From the NCBI GenBank assembly GCA_022925895.1, contig JAKSYS010000305.1, positions 1 to 64,000 on the forward strand: 64,000 nt of DNA. The letters run 5' to 3'. Below are positions 11,388 to 21,921 of the stretch, piece by piece. This stretch comes from Fragilaria crotonensis (taxonomy: Eukaryota; Bacillariophyta; Fragilariophyceae; Fragilariales; Fragilariaceae). The stretch's first letter is position 1. Each line of letters opens with the position of its first letter. The notes below the pieces were generated by a model. That model had not been told where the DNA came from, did not search any database, and worked only from the letters and a program-made list of their open reading frames with translations. Both the position numbers and the translations under genes were made by a program.

Positions 11388-12285
11388 CTCCGAACTCCGA
11401 GTATATCATACACCTTGTATCACAACACCTTGTATCACAACACCTTGTACCTGATACATACCAGCGTCGGACTGTATTGGTGGACTGGAGACGGAATGCC
11501 GCCTCAATACATACTGTATCATACTTTACACTTAACATTGTAGTAGTAGCACATCCAGCACCCAGACAGGCGTCATGCAGGGGTCGGCAATCGGCTGTCC
11601 GATCTACAATCCCCGTGGAGTTCTCACGCAGCTCGAGTGACTCAAAACTCTTGAAGCCGAAAATACATTATCCTGGTATGTCATACGTGGCTGTCGTGGA
11701 AAAAGATCTGATCAGGACTCAAAGCATGTGGGATCAAATTGTCTCAGGCATAGGTAACCACGTATGCATACCTCTCCGTGCAAGCATGACGTACGAGACA
11801 TGAACCGTACAACTGTACCAGGCCGTGGGTTCTCTATGTATCACATGGTCATACTGCAGTAAAAGCGTATGAATTGTTCCGTTCAGGTGCTGACCTGCTG
11901 ACAGATCATCGATGCCAATGTTTCCAGCCGTGGATGGCCCTACCAAAAGGAAGGTCAGTCGTGAATTCTGACTCGTAAAAGGCGGTATAAAACTAATCGT
12001 AGGATTTTTGAGGGTGTTAAAGATCCCGATATGGAGGGTTGAGTCCTGTGAACGTATCGTAGAATCAATAGTAATTCCTTCATAGGGCTAATTCCCGAAT
12101 AGAGGTTGCTGCAAGTTTTTTTTGCTGCAGCATCACAATCGCCAGCAACGGAAGCTGCAACGCTCCAAAGCTGAGACATTAATTAGATTGTTGGTTAAAC
12201 GAAATCTGACCTATTGGTAGCAACTAGCAACTAAACACAGAACGCAACTAAGAAATACATCTGGGACGTGAATGATCCGATAGCT
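11388..12285. other. Intergenic, with a 15-bp triple repeat
   Basis: ACACCTTGTATCACA-type 15-bp units occur about three times at 11408-11455. The rest is AT-rich with GTAC/ATGC words such as GTATGCATACC at 11763. No gene seen. The part next to 12286 presumably holds the promoter of the DUF6824 gene; no specific element could be assigned. Confidence 0.5.
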
Positions 12286-13455
12286 ATGTCATCTGTGAGA
12301 CCTTGCGTTAGCTATTCCAATGAGAGCATAAACGAAGTTTGCTCGTCAACAGCATCCTTATCATTTTCAAGCAATCCCATTCGTGAACATGACTCCCCTA
12401 CAGTGGTTTCCTATTCCTCTTCCCAATCGATGACTGCTCTCTCCGATCAGTTTGAAGATGCTCCAGAAGACAACTCCCTCCCTCTTGCTCTGATCAATAG
12501 ACCTACCAATGCATCAAAACAGTCATCCATGAAAATGAGCATGAATCCCCTTCAGGCGTTGGCGATGGCCTGTGCTGCCGAAAATTCTCAACACGAACAC
12601 CAGAAAGAGTTCCAAACGACAGAGGGCGCTCAAACGGAATCCTTTCTCATCTCTCAGAATGATGTTCTCTGTGGTAGAGGAGGCTTGACCAATCACCACC
12701 CTGGAAACGTTGTCTTCCGACGTTTGGTCAGGCTCAAGCAAGAATCCTATCTCAGAGCGTCCAAACGACAGAAAGCTGGTGTCGCCAAGGAGATTGTCGA
12801 AATTATTCGAAGTCTCACTCCTTCTGGACGATTTCTCAAGAAGGATCCTCACACTCCCGGTGTCTGGATGGAGATTGGTGATCGCAAGGCGAGGGAAAAG
12901 ACATCTCAGGCGTTGCGAGAAGGGGCACCTGAACTCAGAGAAGAGCTACATACGGATAAGGTTCAAGGCGAAGAAGATATCCTTGAGAGACAAACAGCCT
13001 TGATCCATGACGGTGCTCGTGCTATGTATGAAAATTCGATGCAGCATCAAGTTCAAACGTGGTCACCAGCTACGATGATGACGTTGCCAGCGGAAAAGCC
13101 TCACATGGTTTGCAGCAATCGAGTCCGGGTTGTCTCATCCGACTCTGACCTCGAGGGTGTCCGTAGCTTTCATCACCATCGAAAGCTTCCAAGCGCATCT
13201 AGCCCACCCCATGTCATCATGGATGACGCACCAAGAGCACCTGACCCACAGTCATCCTACCGTCATCCACAACCAACCGATGACAACGAAGAGACTGACG
13301 CACTTCGTTATCCTGTGCTTGGTGGAAAGCGCAAATCCCTTGCCAATGTCCACGACTTTGGTGGCATGGATACAAGCAGTCATGCCGATGGTGGACCTAG
13401 GGGACCAAGGCTCAAACTTCTTAAGACACGTCTTGGAAGTTGTGGCGAGCCTTAA
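12286..13455 (+). CDS. DUF6824-domain protein (diatom-type nuclear factor?)
   Basis: Single-exon 389-aa protein. The frame is open slightly upstream (GTG at 12268), but the first in-frame ATG is 12286. Residues 1-120 are Ser/Asn-rich and low complexity. The domain follows: SQNDVLCGRGGLTNHHPGN, VFRRLVRLKQESYL, SKRQKAGVAKEIVEIIR, SGRFLKKDP and WMEIGDRKAREKTSQALREG. This is the DUF6824 signature, greatly expanded in diatoms. The C-terminal half is disordered, with His-rich and basic patches (GGKRKSLAN, PRLKLLKTRLG) that could act in nuclear localisation. Family function is not established; a DNA- or chromatin-associated role is often suggested and is only inference. Strong identification, unknown role. 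Confidence 0.88.
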   Translation: MSSVRPCVSYSNESINEVCSSTASLSFSSNPIREHDSPTVVSYSSSQSMTALSDQFEDAPEDNSLPLALINRPTNASKQSSMKMSMNPLQALAMACAAENSQHEHQKEFQTTEGAQTESFLISQNDVLCGRGGLTNHHPGNVVFRRLVRLKQESYLRASKRQKAGVAKEIVEIIRSLTPSGRFLKKDPHTPGVWMEIGDRKAREKTSQALREGAPELREELHTDKVQGEEDILERQTALIHDGARAMYENSMQHQVQTWSPATMMTLPAEKPHMVCSNRVRVVSSDSDLEGVRSFHHHRKLPSASSPPHVIMDDAPRAPDPQSSYRHPQPTDDNEETDALRYPVLGGKRKSLANVHDFGGMDTSSHADGGPRGPRLKLLKTRLGSCGEP

Positions 13456-14044
13456 ATGTCAATTAATCATGTTAATGCATAAAGTAAGGGGAACGTTAAG
13501 TGGTGTGTCTGTACAACACTTTTCTCCTTGATTCACCTTGGCATTGCTCGTTGCATTTCGTTTCGCCTTCAATTGAAGCACCATCCTCATGTTCCTTTCC
13601 TTACGCTTGAGCCCTGAAACTTAGGTGTCATTGTTGCATGAGATCCCCGACCCAAAATTTCGCAAGCGTCTGTGCACTGCTCATCGGAACGTGGGATTCA
13701 CAGATTTTTTTCGCCAATGGAGTTTCCAGGACTGACCATCGTGCGAACTCTATCGCCCCTTTACACTTCACAGGTCAGAGATGAATTCCCACGATTGAAT
13801 TCCACGAATGACAATGCCATTGATAGGAGTAAAAGAAGTGTGAACCCAGATACTCGAAAAACCTGATAGCGAACGATTGAAAGCATTTGCAATGCGTGTG
13901 TCAACCACGCCTGCGAAGTAAATGCACAAATCCTCAGTTTTCAAATGTGTCAATATTACTACTTGTTGTTTGTTGCTACCAATAGTCACTAATGCACAAT
14001 TTTCGCTATGTCTTCATGTAATTGCATGACTACGTAACTTGCAT
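13456..14044. other. Intergenic between convergent genes
   Basis: Nothing beyond 3' flanks of two convergent genes. Short frames at 13672-13866 and 13768-13989 overlap on opposite strands and show no family features. Confidence 0.5.
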
Positions 14045-14713
14045 TCACTTCCTTCTTAAGAGCTCGATTGCCGTCAGAATCGTTTGGCGCATCTCTCGCC
14101 CGAACCGAGGATGTGTCAGCTTCGAATTTTTCAACAGTTCCTCATAGCATTCAATGTCACAAGATTCTGATCCAGCAAGGATTTCAGCTGCGGCGAGTGC
14201 GTGCAATGCACAATCGTACCCGTTGTACTGCTGAGGCGTGCGCAATTCCGTCACCGCAATTCCTGGATTGTGACTGAGCACTCTTGACAGAACGTTCGCA
14301 ACTGCAAGTGCCGCTCGCGCATTTCTCCCAGTCACGGAGTCAACGTGTGTGTACACGACCACATCGGATCGAATCCACAACAGGCTCCAGTGTGACCCGC
14401 AGCCAGGGTCTTGCCAATTTGCACCGTGTTGGTGTCCGTCGTTAATAGGAACTGCGTACGCAACGCAAGTCTTGTCAAAGCTGCTTGAGAATTCCTCCAA
14501 ATCGTCGTCGTCGCATTGATGCATCAAAAACGTGATAACCGAAGGGTCCATGAACTTTACCAATGGATATCTTTGCTGTAGGACAGTCAGATAAAAATGG
14601 ATGCAGGCGTCATTCAGCCACTCAGACTCCCCTGACAACAGCTTAACATCTGAATTGTAGAGAACTGCATCATGATAGTTCAGAATGAAGTTGTTGGGTG
14701 GAAAGGATGTCAT
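14045..14713 (-). CDS. SENP8/Ulp1-type cysteine protease (C48), probable deneddylase
   Basis: Intact 222-aa protein starting at ATG 14713, a usual length for the short SENP8/DEN1 branch (about 210-220 aa). The N-terminus LYNSDVKLLSGESEWLND matches the substrate-binding start of the C48 fold. Catalytic residues are visible: His in CGSHWSLLWIR, Asp in VYTHVDSVTGRNA, the oxyanion Gln in TPQQYNGYDCA and Cys in the same block. Absence of a long N-terminal regulatory region and the QQ-NGYDC pattern favour the NEDD8-specific SENP8 type over large SUMO proteases. It would act as a soluble protease removing NEDD8 (or another Ubl) from cullins or other targets. C48 membership is firm; NEDD8 preference is inferred. 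Confidence 0.88.
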   Translation of the reverse strand: MTSFPPNNFILNYHDAVLYNSDVKLLSGESEWLNDACIHFYLTVLQQRYPLVKFMDPSVITFLMHQCDDDDLEEFSSSFDKTCVAYAVPINDGHQHGANWQDPGCGSHWSLLWIRSDVVVYTHVDSVTGRNARAALAVANVLSRVLSHNPGIAVTELRTPQQYNGYDCALHALAAAEILAGSESCDIECYEELLKNSKLTHPRFGREMRQTILTAIELLRRK

Positions 14714-15409
14714 GGGGTCTGCTGTTTCAAGCGCAGGTGTTCATGGTACGACCGGTGGCCGGTAGATGGTGTCGTCTGAGTGCAGTCGATTCGCATGGTG
14801 TGCCGTGTGCGGTGTGCGGTCTGCGCTGACAAGTTCACTGGAGACAAACTTCATGTGTTCATGTGTTATCTTTTCGTCCAAAAAAAATTCCGTCTGGGAT
14901 TGGACTCCCAGCTCCCAGCCCCCTGCAACTACAAACTACAGTACCACCTACGTCGTACATGTAGAGTCTACTACTAGTACTACGACTATTACTATGTTCG
15001 GACTGGAGTATTCCGTACTCCGTACTACTGTATGTCATACTGGTACTTGTACACTGTATGTTATACAGTACATCGTACTCCGCACTTTGGTTTTATCTAC
15101 GTGGAGGATGTATGCATATGCAAAGGATGCGTTTTGTTTGTGTTTTTTTACAGTGTTACAGTATGTATGCATTATATGAATGTATGCAGTCCAGTATGAA
15201 GATACACGACGGGAGTAGGAACCGTCTTTCATTCGCCCGCCTATTAACCACTTTCCACTTACTCGACATCTCTCTAAAACCAAGAGCAACGTTGCCCAGG
15301 ATGTACATGTACATGAAAGGCATTTGTACTGGACTACTCTATACGAGTCTAATTTCACCACGCTTCAGACACCTCATCAACACAAACGCATCCTGAATTT
15401 TTTTTCAAA
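14714..15409. other. Intergenic, GTAC-rich, upstream of eL22
   Basis: Dense TACT/GTAC words at about 14935-15080 and GTATGCATATGC near 15112. No gene. It separates the divergently placed protease and eL22 genes, so it must contain both promoters. Confidence 0.5.
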
Positions 15410-16022
15410 ATGGTAAGAGATCTCTATTGATCCGCCTTCCCTGCCTGATGGACTCCTTTGGAGTTTCTTCACGGTCAGGAGGCCTTTCTATGACGAGGAC
15501 GGCACTTATGTAACTGCTCGAGTGATTGTCGATGAGCATGGAACCACATCGCGATCGATGCCAGCAGGGATGCACCTGTCATCGTTTCAGAAAGGGAAGG
15601 CGACTGGACACGTGTATCTAATTAAACCAGGCGTCTGACATACTCTCCGCTCTAATTGACAGGTCAAGGCTAAGAAATCTACCGTTAAGTTCGTGATTGA
15701 CTGCACACAGCCGGTTGACGATAAGGTCCTCGATGTTGCGTCGTTCGAGAAATACTTGCACGACCGCATCAAGATTGGAAAGAAGACCGGTGCTTTGGCA
15801 TCCAACAATGTGACGATCACCCGAGACCGAACTAAGCTGACGGTGGCTTCGACTGCCGAGCTCGGTTTCTCCAAGCGTCAATTGAAGTACCTGAGCAAGC
15901 GCTACTTGAAGAAGCAACAGCTCCGTGATTATTTACGTGTGGTTGCTGGATCCAAGAACTCATACGAGCTCAGATATTTCAGCATCTCTGCTGGTGATGC
16001 CGACGAGGCTGATGAGGAATAG
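15410..16022 (+). CDS. RPL22: 60S ribosomal protein eL22
   Basis: Two exons: 15410-15412 (only the ATG) and 15663-16022, separated by a 250-bp GT-AG intron (GTAAGAGATC... to ATTGACAG). The product is 120 aa starting MVKAKKSTVKF, with the eL22 hallmarks FVIDCTQPVDDKVLD, ASFEKYLHDRIKIG, KRQLKYLSKRYLKKQQLRDY, RVVAGSKNSYELRYF and an acidic tail ADEADEE. This is close to the ~120-128 aa of other eukaryotes. It is a structural protein of the large cytosolic ribosomal subunit that binds rRNA. Placing the intron directly after the start codon is common for ribosomal protein genes and could matter for expression. The start choice rests on splice consensus and the in-frame MVKAKK N-terminus. Confidence 0.95.
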
Positions 16023-16594
16023 AGTGTTGCTGGAACTTCAGTAATGTATAAGTTTTCTCTGGCTTCAAGTGTTATTCGTACGATTTCTTTTCTGTACGGG
16101 TTATTTATGTATGATCATCACTATTCTATCTAAGCGAGTGTTGGCAGCTTTGTAGGAGCCTTCATGCGTTGCCGATGAAGTGTAACGTGAGGAGAAGTCG
16201 GCCTTCAGATTTACTATGGTTGCTACTCCGGACTTCGGCGTACGGAGTACACTTGCTCCGGGCTACCCTCTATCCTTTATCATACGTCATACGTATTGTA
16301 GACTACAAGTAGTATGCATACTTGTACCTTGTACCTTGTACCCCAGGTCGGCATCTTTTGAACGAACATACGAGCTCGAAAATTCGAACCGTACCTGCGA
16401 GCTCGTTCCGTTTTCGAGTTAAAGTTCAAAATTCTTATGTCCACGACCAACTGCCAGCCAACCATGATGCTGCTTGAACAATGATGGCTTCAACCTTGAC
16501 AAGGCATTCGCCATATCGACTAATCTAAAGAAGTCGCCATTCGCATGCGACGACAGATTCGTTGGTGCACGCCATTACGGAGTCAGAATGTGCC
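16023..16594. other. Intergenic, with GTATGCATAC palindrome
   Basis: 3' flank of eL22 and 5' flank of the PhyH gene. Contains AGTATGCATACT at about 16311-16322 among GTAC words. An upstream ATG at 16481 opens a frame that stops at 16526 (TAA), so it cannot extend the PhyH protein without an unseen intron. Confidence 0.5.
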
Positions 16595-17706
16595 ATGATT
16601 GCACAATCCCTTCAAAGGGATGGATTCGGGGTTACGTCCAGCAGTATCTTGTCGGAAGGAGTTGTGGAGGCACTCAAGCTCAAGATGCCAGATCTATTTC
16701 GGGGCGAGTTTGAAACTGGAGTTTATCCCGACGAATGGCATTGGAGGTGAGTACAATTGATTTTTCTTGATTTTGGAGTCCTCAGGCTCATCCACTCCAT
16801 TTCGTGCATCCTTGTAGACAAGGGTTGAGTCAGGACGATGTCACTAGAGAAATATGTAATGGCTGGAAATCAGATCGTCTCGTCGCATCTGTCGTGTTGT
16901 CCCAGACGATTGGTGAAATGGTGTCCCGGATCACTGGCTGGTCGTCAGTGCGCATTGCTCAAGACGATGTCATCTGGAAGCCTCCATCTCAGCCTAGGAC
17001 AACGATAGGTTTTCATCAAGATAGCGCCTACATTTCGGACCAGTTTCTTCCTCAGGAGAACAATTCCGTCACAGTTTGGATGGCTCTCGATGATGTTACT
17101 GAAGATATGGGTTGCCTGGAGTATGCTGTTGGGTCGCATCTGTGCCCTAATCAAGTGAGTTATCATCAGTAAGAAAGCGCGAAAGCGTTGAGTTCACTGG
17201 CTAATATACGTTTTCTGTTTCGATCCAGGCTTCTTCTTTGGACGAGACTACCTTTCATGGTTGCAACGAAAGCAGATATCGAAGTTCCATACCGTCGGAC
17301 GCGGAGGTTCGTTTTGTACCAGTATGTCGCGGACACGCTGTGGTGCACCACCAAAGTGTGTGGCATGGGTCAGGTCCAAATCTTTCCCAGCGCAACGATC
17401 GGCGGGCACTCGTCGGGCATTATCTACGGGGAGATGTTAAATTCAAGGACGAGGGTGGAGGTAAGTGCGTCAAGTCGAGTTTCTTACTGTTCCTATCCGG
17501 TTCTTTCCTTTTTATGAATCCCTTGGTAGCTCATTTCTTTTGTACCGATAGCTGCACCTTGGGGGTCAACATCCTACATTTACGGCAAATACAAGCGCTA
17601 CAACTCAGTAGAGGTGGACGAAAGCTTCTTTCCGGTAATTTATGCTACAGAAAGTAGCGGAAAATCAAGAACTCAATGGATTGACAACTACGTAGGGTTC
17701 GATTGA
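16595..17706 (+). CDS. Phytanoyl-CoA dioxygenase (PhyH) family protein
   Basis: Four exons with phase-consistent GT-AG introns: 16595-16746, 16818-17154, 17229-17460 and 17552-17706 (introns 71, 74 and 91 bp), giving 291 aa. The N-terminus (SLQRDGFGVTSSSILSEG) is the usual PhyH opening. FETGVYPDEWHWRQG, a signature I associate with protist and algal PhyH proteins, is rebuilt across intron 1. Non-haem iron ligands are visible: HxD in IGFHQDSAYIS, distal His in VVHHQSVWHGSGPN, and the 2-oxoglutarate-binding Arg in NDRRALVGHYL. The predicted activity is Fe(II)/2-oxoglutarate-dependent hydroxylation of a small or lipid substrate; the substrate cannot be deduced. Start ATG 16595 is the first in frame after a stop at 16526; a short upstream exon remains possible. 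Confidence 0.88.
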
Positions 17707-18453
17707 TCGATCCCAGGCCTCCACCGTTTAAGTTCACCGTGGTGTGTGAGGCGCTTGTGCATTACGCTTACGCATCAACCAACGTTCCACTAGTGGCTGG
17801 AGGTTATGTGAGGCAGGTGCCACCCGACAACCTTCAACTAAAGACATCACCTCACACCTCGGTCATGAATTGTGTACACAGACCACAGACCATTGAGCGG
17901 GCTGCACATGTTCTGTGGATTGTGGATTGCCATAGAGCATGCGTGTCACGCGTCACGCAATAATGGCACCAGTAACCAGTAGTACCATGAATCAATCCAC
18001 TACCGGTACAAGTACTCAGTACCTGGGATTGCAGTATACACATAATTACAGTCGCATCTGACCAGATCAGTGACACGTGTGCTTGCAAATTGCAACACAC
18101 GTTGTGTGTCAATGCATGAGAAAAATGGAATTCTTCTCGATTGCTCCAGTCAAATCGTCAAATCCCAATGATAGTGAAAAGGCCGAACACCGATAAATCC
18201 GTTCCTACGTAGAAATACACAAGGAGTACAACAATTTTAACGGGAACGTTACTGTCGATTGCGCAACTCTGGGCCGATTTCAAACTGTTTTTGTCTACCG
18301 TCTTAAAGCGAGAGGGAGCAGATGTGTAAGTTTCATACTTGATGGTACGGTCGTAGGGTCTACCTCCAATAGTACCAGTACCTTTCTCTTATGGTGAAGA
18401 GAAGATAAGTGTTTGCCTTCTTTCATTGTTCGTTCGCCGTATCCTCTGTCGCC
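17707..18453. other. Intergenic, no gene seen
   Basis: AT-rich spacer with CTACCGGTACAAGTACTC-type words near 18000-18025. Nothing supported. Confidence 0.5.
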
Positions 18454-19117
18454 ATGTCGGACTCCCTTTGCGGTGATACAGTGCGATCACGTCGTGGTCT
18501 ATTAGCATTGCTTTGGTCGCTTGTAACACTTTTGACGATAATTGCCTTTATGGTGACACTATCTGTAACCATTTCGGCAAAAACTGCTTCACAGTCATAC
18601 AATGATGATAAGAACAACGACAACAAAGCAAATCAGCAAGATGAAATCAGCCTCGCAGTCACATCACGAGCCATGGCATTTGCTGCGGTGTGGACAGCGG
18701 TGCTGGCTTGTTTAATGTCCGTTTTTGGAACTGTCATCCTAGGATTCCAATCACCGACGGGGCAATATTACACGTGCTGTGCAAGCAACGTACATCGAAC
18801 AACACCGCTAGGGCTCGGGTCTTTATCGGAGCGCTCTTGATGTTTTCAATCTCACATTGGTCTGCTCAGTTCTGTTTGGAGAGTTTGAGGTTAGTGTGTT
18901 GATATTTGTGACTTGAAACTTCGTTGTACACGTGCACTCATTTTTGTTGCAAAGATTCGAGATGGAGAGAACAACAGGGGACGCGGAGTATGCGCAAGAG
19001 CGAGCTGGCGAAAGATCATCTATGGCCTTCAGCATCATGTGCATGTTCCTAACTGTTTTGTACCTTGCCTTCGCTGCAACGGTTTATATCTTTTCATTCG
19101 GTATTGGAAGAAAATGA
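18454..19117 (+). CDS. Small tetraspan membrane protein, structure uncertain
   Basis: ATG 18454 opens MSDSLCGDTVRSRRG followed by two strong hydrophobic segments (about 18490-18575, LLALLWSLVTLLTIIAF; and 18672-18745, AFAAVWTAVLACLMSVFG) with an Asn/Asp-rich loop between. A third hydrophobic stretch (VFIGALLMF) and a fourth (IMCMFLTVLYLAFAATVYIF, ending 19117) lie in another frame. An intron from 18892 (GTTAGT) to about 18955 joins ESLR to FEMERTTGDAEY in frame. No clean splice was found between the first part and the third hydrophobic segment near 18820, so there is either an unusual intron or a frameshift. I do not recognise the family; a four-helix membrane protein is the best description. 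Confidence 0.5.
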
Positions 19118-19836
19118 AGCCGATGAGGAATCGCTGAGGGGCAACAACAGCAGCAGCATGCGTATACTGGACAAACGCATGCGTACAGCGGCTATATTGA
19201 CAATCGATTTGATATTCACCCAGCGTCAAAACCAGGTTTTGTGGGCGCTCAAGGTAGCGGCGACTCGGGATTGACGTAAGGCGTTTACTACCCTTCAACG
19301 ATGCTTGGTGTTTGGTTAGAAACAAAACATCACGTTGAGTTTGTCAGAGGATTGCAATTCAGTTCGTCCCAGCGTTGCTTGGTTCGCATCGGCATTTTAA
19401 GAGTCGAAGGATAAAATATGTAACAGCACTCCGCTAGATATCGTGTACAGCGAAAAATGTTAACAGTTGTGCAGCCATTTATGTCATGAATACATTAGCA
19501 TTGAAGTACTCGAGTACTCCAGTTGATTGCGAGAAGCTCATTCTGTGTCATGGCACTGCGCAGTAGTTGGAGCACGATCCCATCAAATTTTGATTTGCCA
19601 GCCAAGATTGTCTTCGAAGGGAATTATAGAGCCTACATCCCCCATCGAGTCGCATCAATCGGGGAATCTCCAAGCATGTTTTTAAAATGAATGAACCAGG
19701 AGCAATTATGAGATATGTACCTTTTTAATCCTCAATAGGAAGTACAAGTATCATACTTGTACCTGGTACAAGTACCAGTACTACACTAGAAACTTGCTCG
19801 CGTATTGTCATTGTATACATACTACTCTACTGCTAC
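19118..19836. other. Intergenic
   Basis: No gene. GTAC-rich cluster at 19740-19800 directly before the large transposon. The CAG at 19837-19839 is the proposed target duplication. Confidence 0.5.
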
Positions 19837-20024
19837 CAGGAGGTTCCGGAATATTTGCTTTTACCCCAATTTTTCTTTCATTTTACAATTACTTTTTCCA
19901 AAACCGTTTCCTTTTTTCTGCGTTCCACGACTCCGACAAACCCGCACTTCCAACTAAATTGAAAACGTGAATCGGATTTTTAGGCCGAATACGGATCAAT
20001 ACATATTCATAGAAACCCCAGAAG

Positions 20025-20145
20025 AAAAAAAGAGAAAAGAGGAGAAACAAAAAATACTGGAAGAAATTAGGAGAAAATAGGAGAAAGAAAAAAGGCCAAG
20101 AAGAAAATAGGAGAAAATAGGAGTAAAAAGGAGAAGCTCCACTGG
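20025..20145. repeat. Left subterminal AGGAGAAAATAGG repeats
   Basis: Polypurine stretch with repeated AGGAGAAAAT and AAGAAAAAAG words. The same words in the same orientation recur at 26665-26795 near the other end of the proposed transposon. Possible transposase-binding array. Confidence 0.7.
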
Positions 20146-20165
20146 CGCATTTGGAGAAGAGCTAG

Positions 20166-21628
20166 TGTCTAAACGCCCGAAATCTTTAATTAAAGATCTC
20201 CCAGTGGTGAAATCTTTAATTAAAGATCAATTTTGGCCCTTACTCAACTTCGTCATTTTACCTCGCACACCATAATTAACAAGCCAAACGTGTTCTGCAT
20301 AGAGTCAAACCTCATGGGCCAAATGGGGGCATCTTAGTCAGCGACAGTTCCTGACGTATGATGTTGAACGCAAAACTGGAGCCAATTTTTCACGAGTTTT
20401 TTAGGTGGAAAAATAACACGGTTTACCCGGATGTATAGTATGTCACCTACGCAGGCCACACCAAATCACGTCGTTTGAGGCCTCAATTAACACATTGACT
20501 TCATCATCTTCCATTTCGATTGAGGCAAAACACTGAAGTGCAATGGTCTCGAGCATCCTTTAAATGAGAGGTATGTCACTGGTGTGAATCTCTAACTTTT
20601 GTTCGTTGTCGAGTTGTGATAACAAATTTATCGGGCGTTTTTATCGCGCGCCACTATCTTATCATCATCCCATTTCTCACTTCCTTTGTTGTGTAGCACT
20701 TGTGTTGACCGTGCTAGAGTCCAACCAAATGATCCTTGAGCTTCTTCTTGTGCATCTTTGAACCAAAGAAATGGTGATGTTCGTTTCTGAGTGCAGTCGT
20801 TGCCGTGGAAGCAACACCAAAAGTCTCGCTCCGTAGCAGTCCTGCTCAAACCAATGGTACTTTGACGTTTTCCTCGCGTCTTATAACTTCAAGACTTAAG
20901 TCATGAAACAAGGAAGGCCATTGTCGAAGATATTGTGGTGGGAAATGTTGTGAGATAGCAATGTCACGAGGTCAATGACTCGAATTCGGTTACCGTCAAT
21001 GCGGACCGGACAACGACGAAAAAAGCTCCAGGCGGAGAGGACGATGACCTTTTTACAAATTGCATGCTGAAGAACTCATAAACAACACCAGCAGATTGGA
21101 TTCCGTGAATGCTGAACTTTGGCAATAAACAATGCCATGGGCGAGGCTGAATCGCTCGATTATTGACCGATCTGCACCACTGCAAGAGCTCGAGTATTGG
21201 GTCATCTAACTCAACAAAGTAAAGGAAAAGAACAATACATGGTGAGATCACTTCCATTAGCCTTTATCAGGGCCAAATGCCAAGCCTGCAAGTGTTGAAC
21301 AACATGCATGTGCTCTCGGTGCAAACTTGCTTTTGAGTGCACTACAACAAAATGCATTCTCTGCACCAGAAAGGAAAGTTATGCATTTCCACCAACACAG
21401 CGTCCTGCTACTGGGAATAATGAATAGATGTCCATTGCTACTTTATGAGTCTTAGGCTTGATGTATCATTCTATTGACGACGGCGAATCGCCATTGTCGA
21501 TCTCGAATTTCATGTTGCGGATGGTATGAAACGTACATGGACAGTCTTGCAAAACGTACGAAAATGTCCATCTTTAAAAAAAGACAGCTTTGTCGTTAAT
21601 TAAAGATAACCCCCCGGGCGTTTAGACA
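20166..21628. mobile_element. Nested non-autonomous TIR element, CTAG-flanked
   Basis: Inverted ends TGTCTAAACGCCCG (20166-20179) and its complement (21615-21628), each bordered by CTAG (20162-20165 and 21629-21632). After a short length difference the match resumes with TCTTTAATTAA. CTAG may be a 4-bp target duplication or, being palindromic, part of the TIR. The 1.46-kb interior has only weak minus-strand frames (20628-20849, 20964-21257) without family features. It sits inside the left arm of the large transposon. Confidence 0.7.
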
Positions 21629-21921
21629 CTAGACACGGCCCGAAATGGGCTTTTAGACCCTCGTGTACCTCGCAACCAGAAACTCGCCACCCTTTTTTGA
21701 TTCAACAGTCAACAGTTGGTGGTCAGTTGACACATGATCCGTTCAAAACTAAAACCAACGAATCGTATTGCTTTTCACGCTGTAGCACTACTTGTACCTA
21801 CTACCGGTAGTACATTTCCTGGTGGATCGTGAACGTGACACTTGCAACATGAAAGAACTCAAACATGAGACAAGATGAGTAATGTTGTACAGAATGATCA
21901 CAACACCCTCAACGCGAAGAA

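Noticed and set aside
15413-15662. C/D-box snoRNA in the eL22 intron (CGATGAG ... TCTGACA)
   Set aside because: The C-box match is imperfect, no terminal stem was found and no guide could be assigned.
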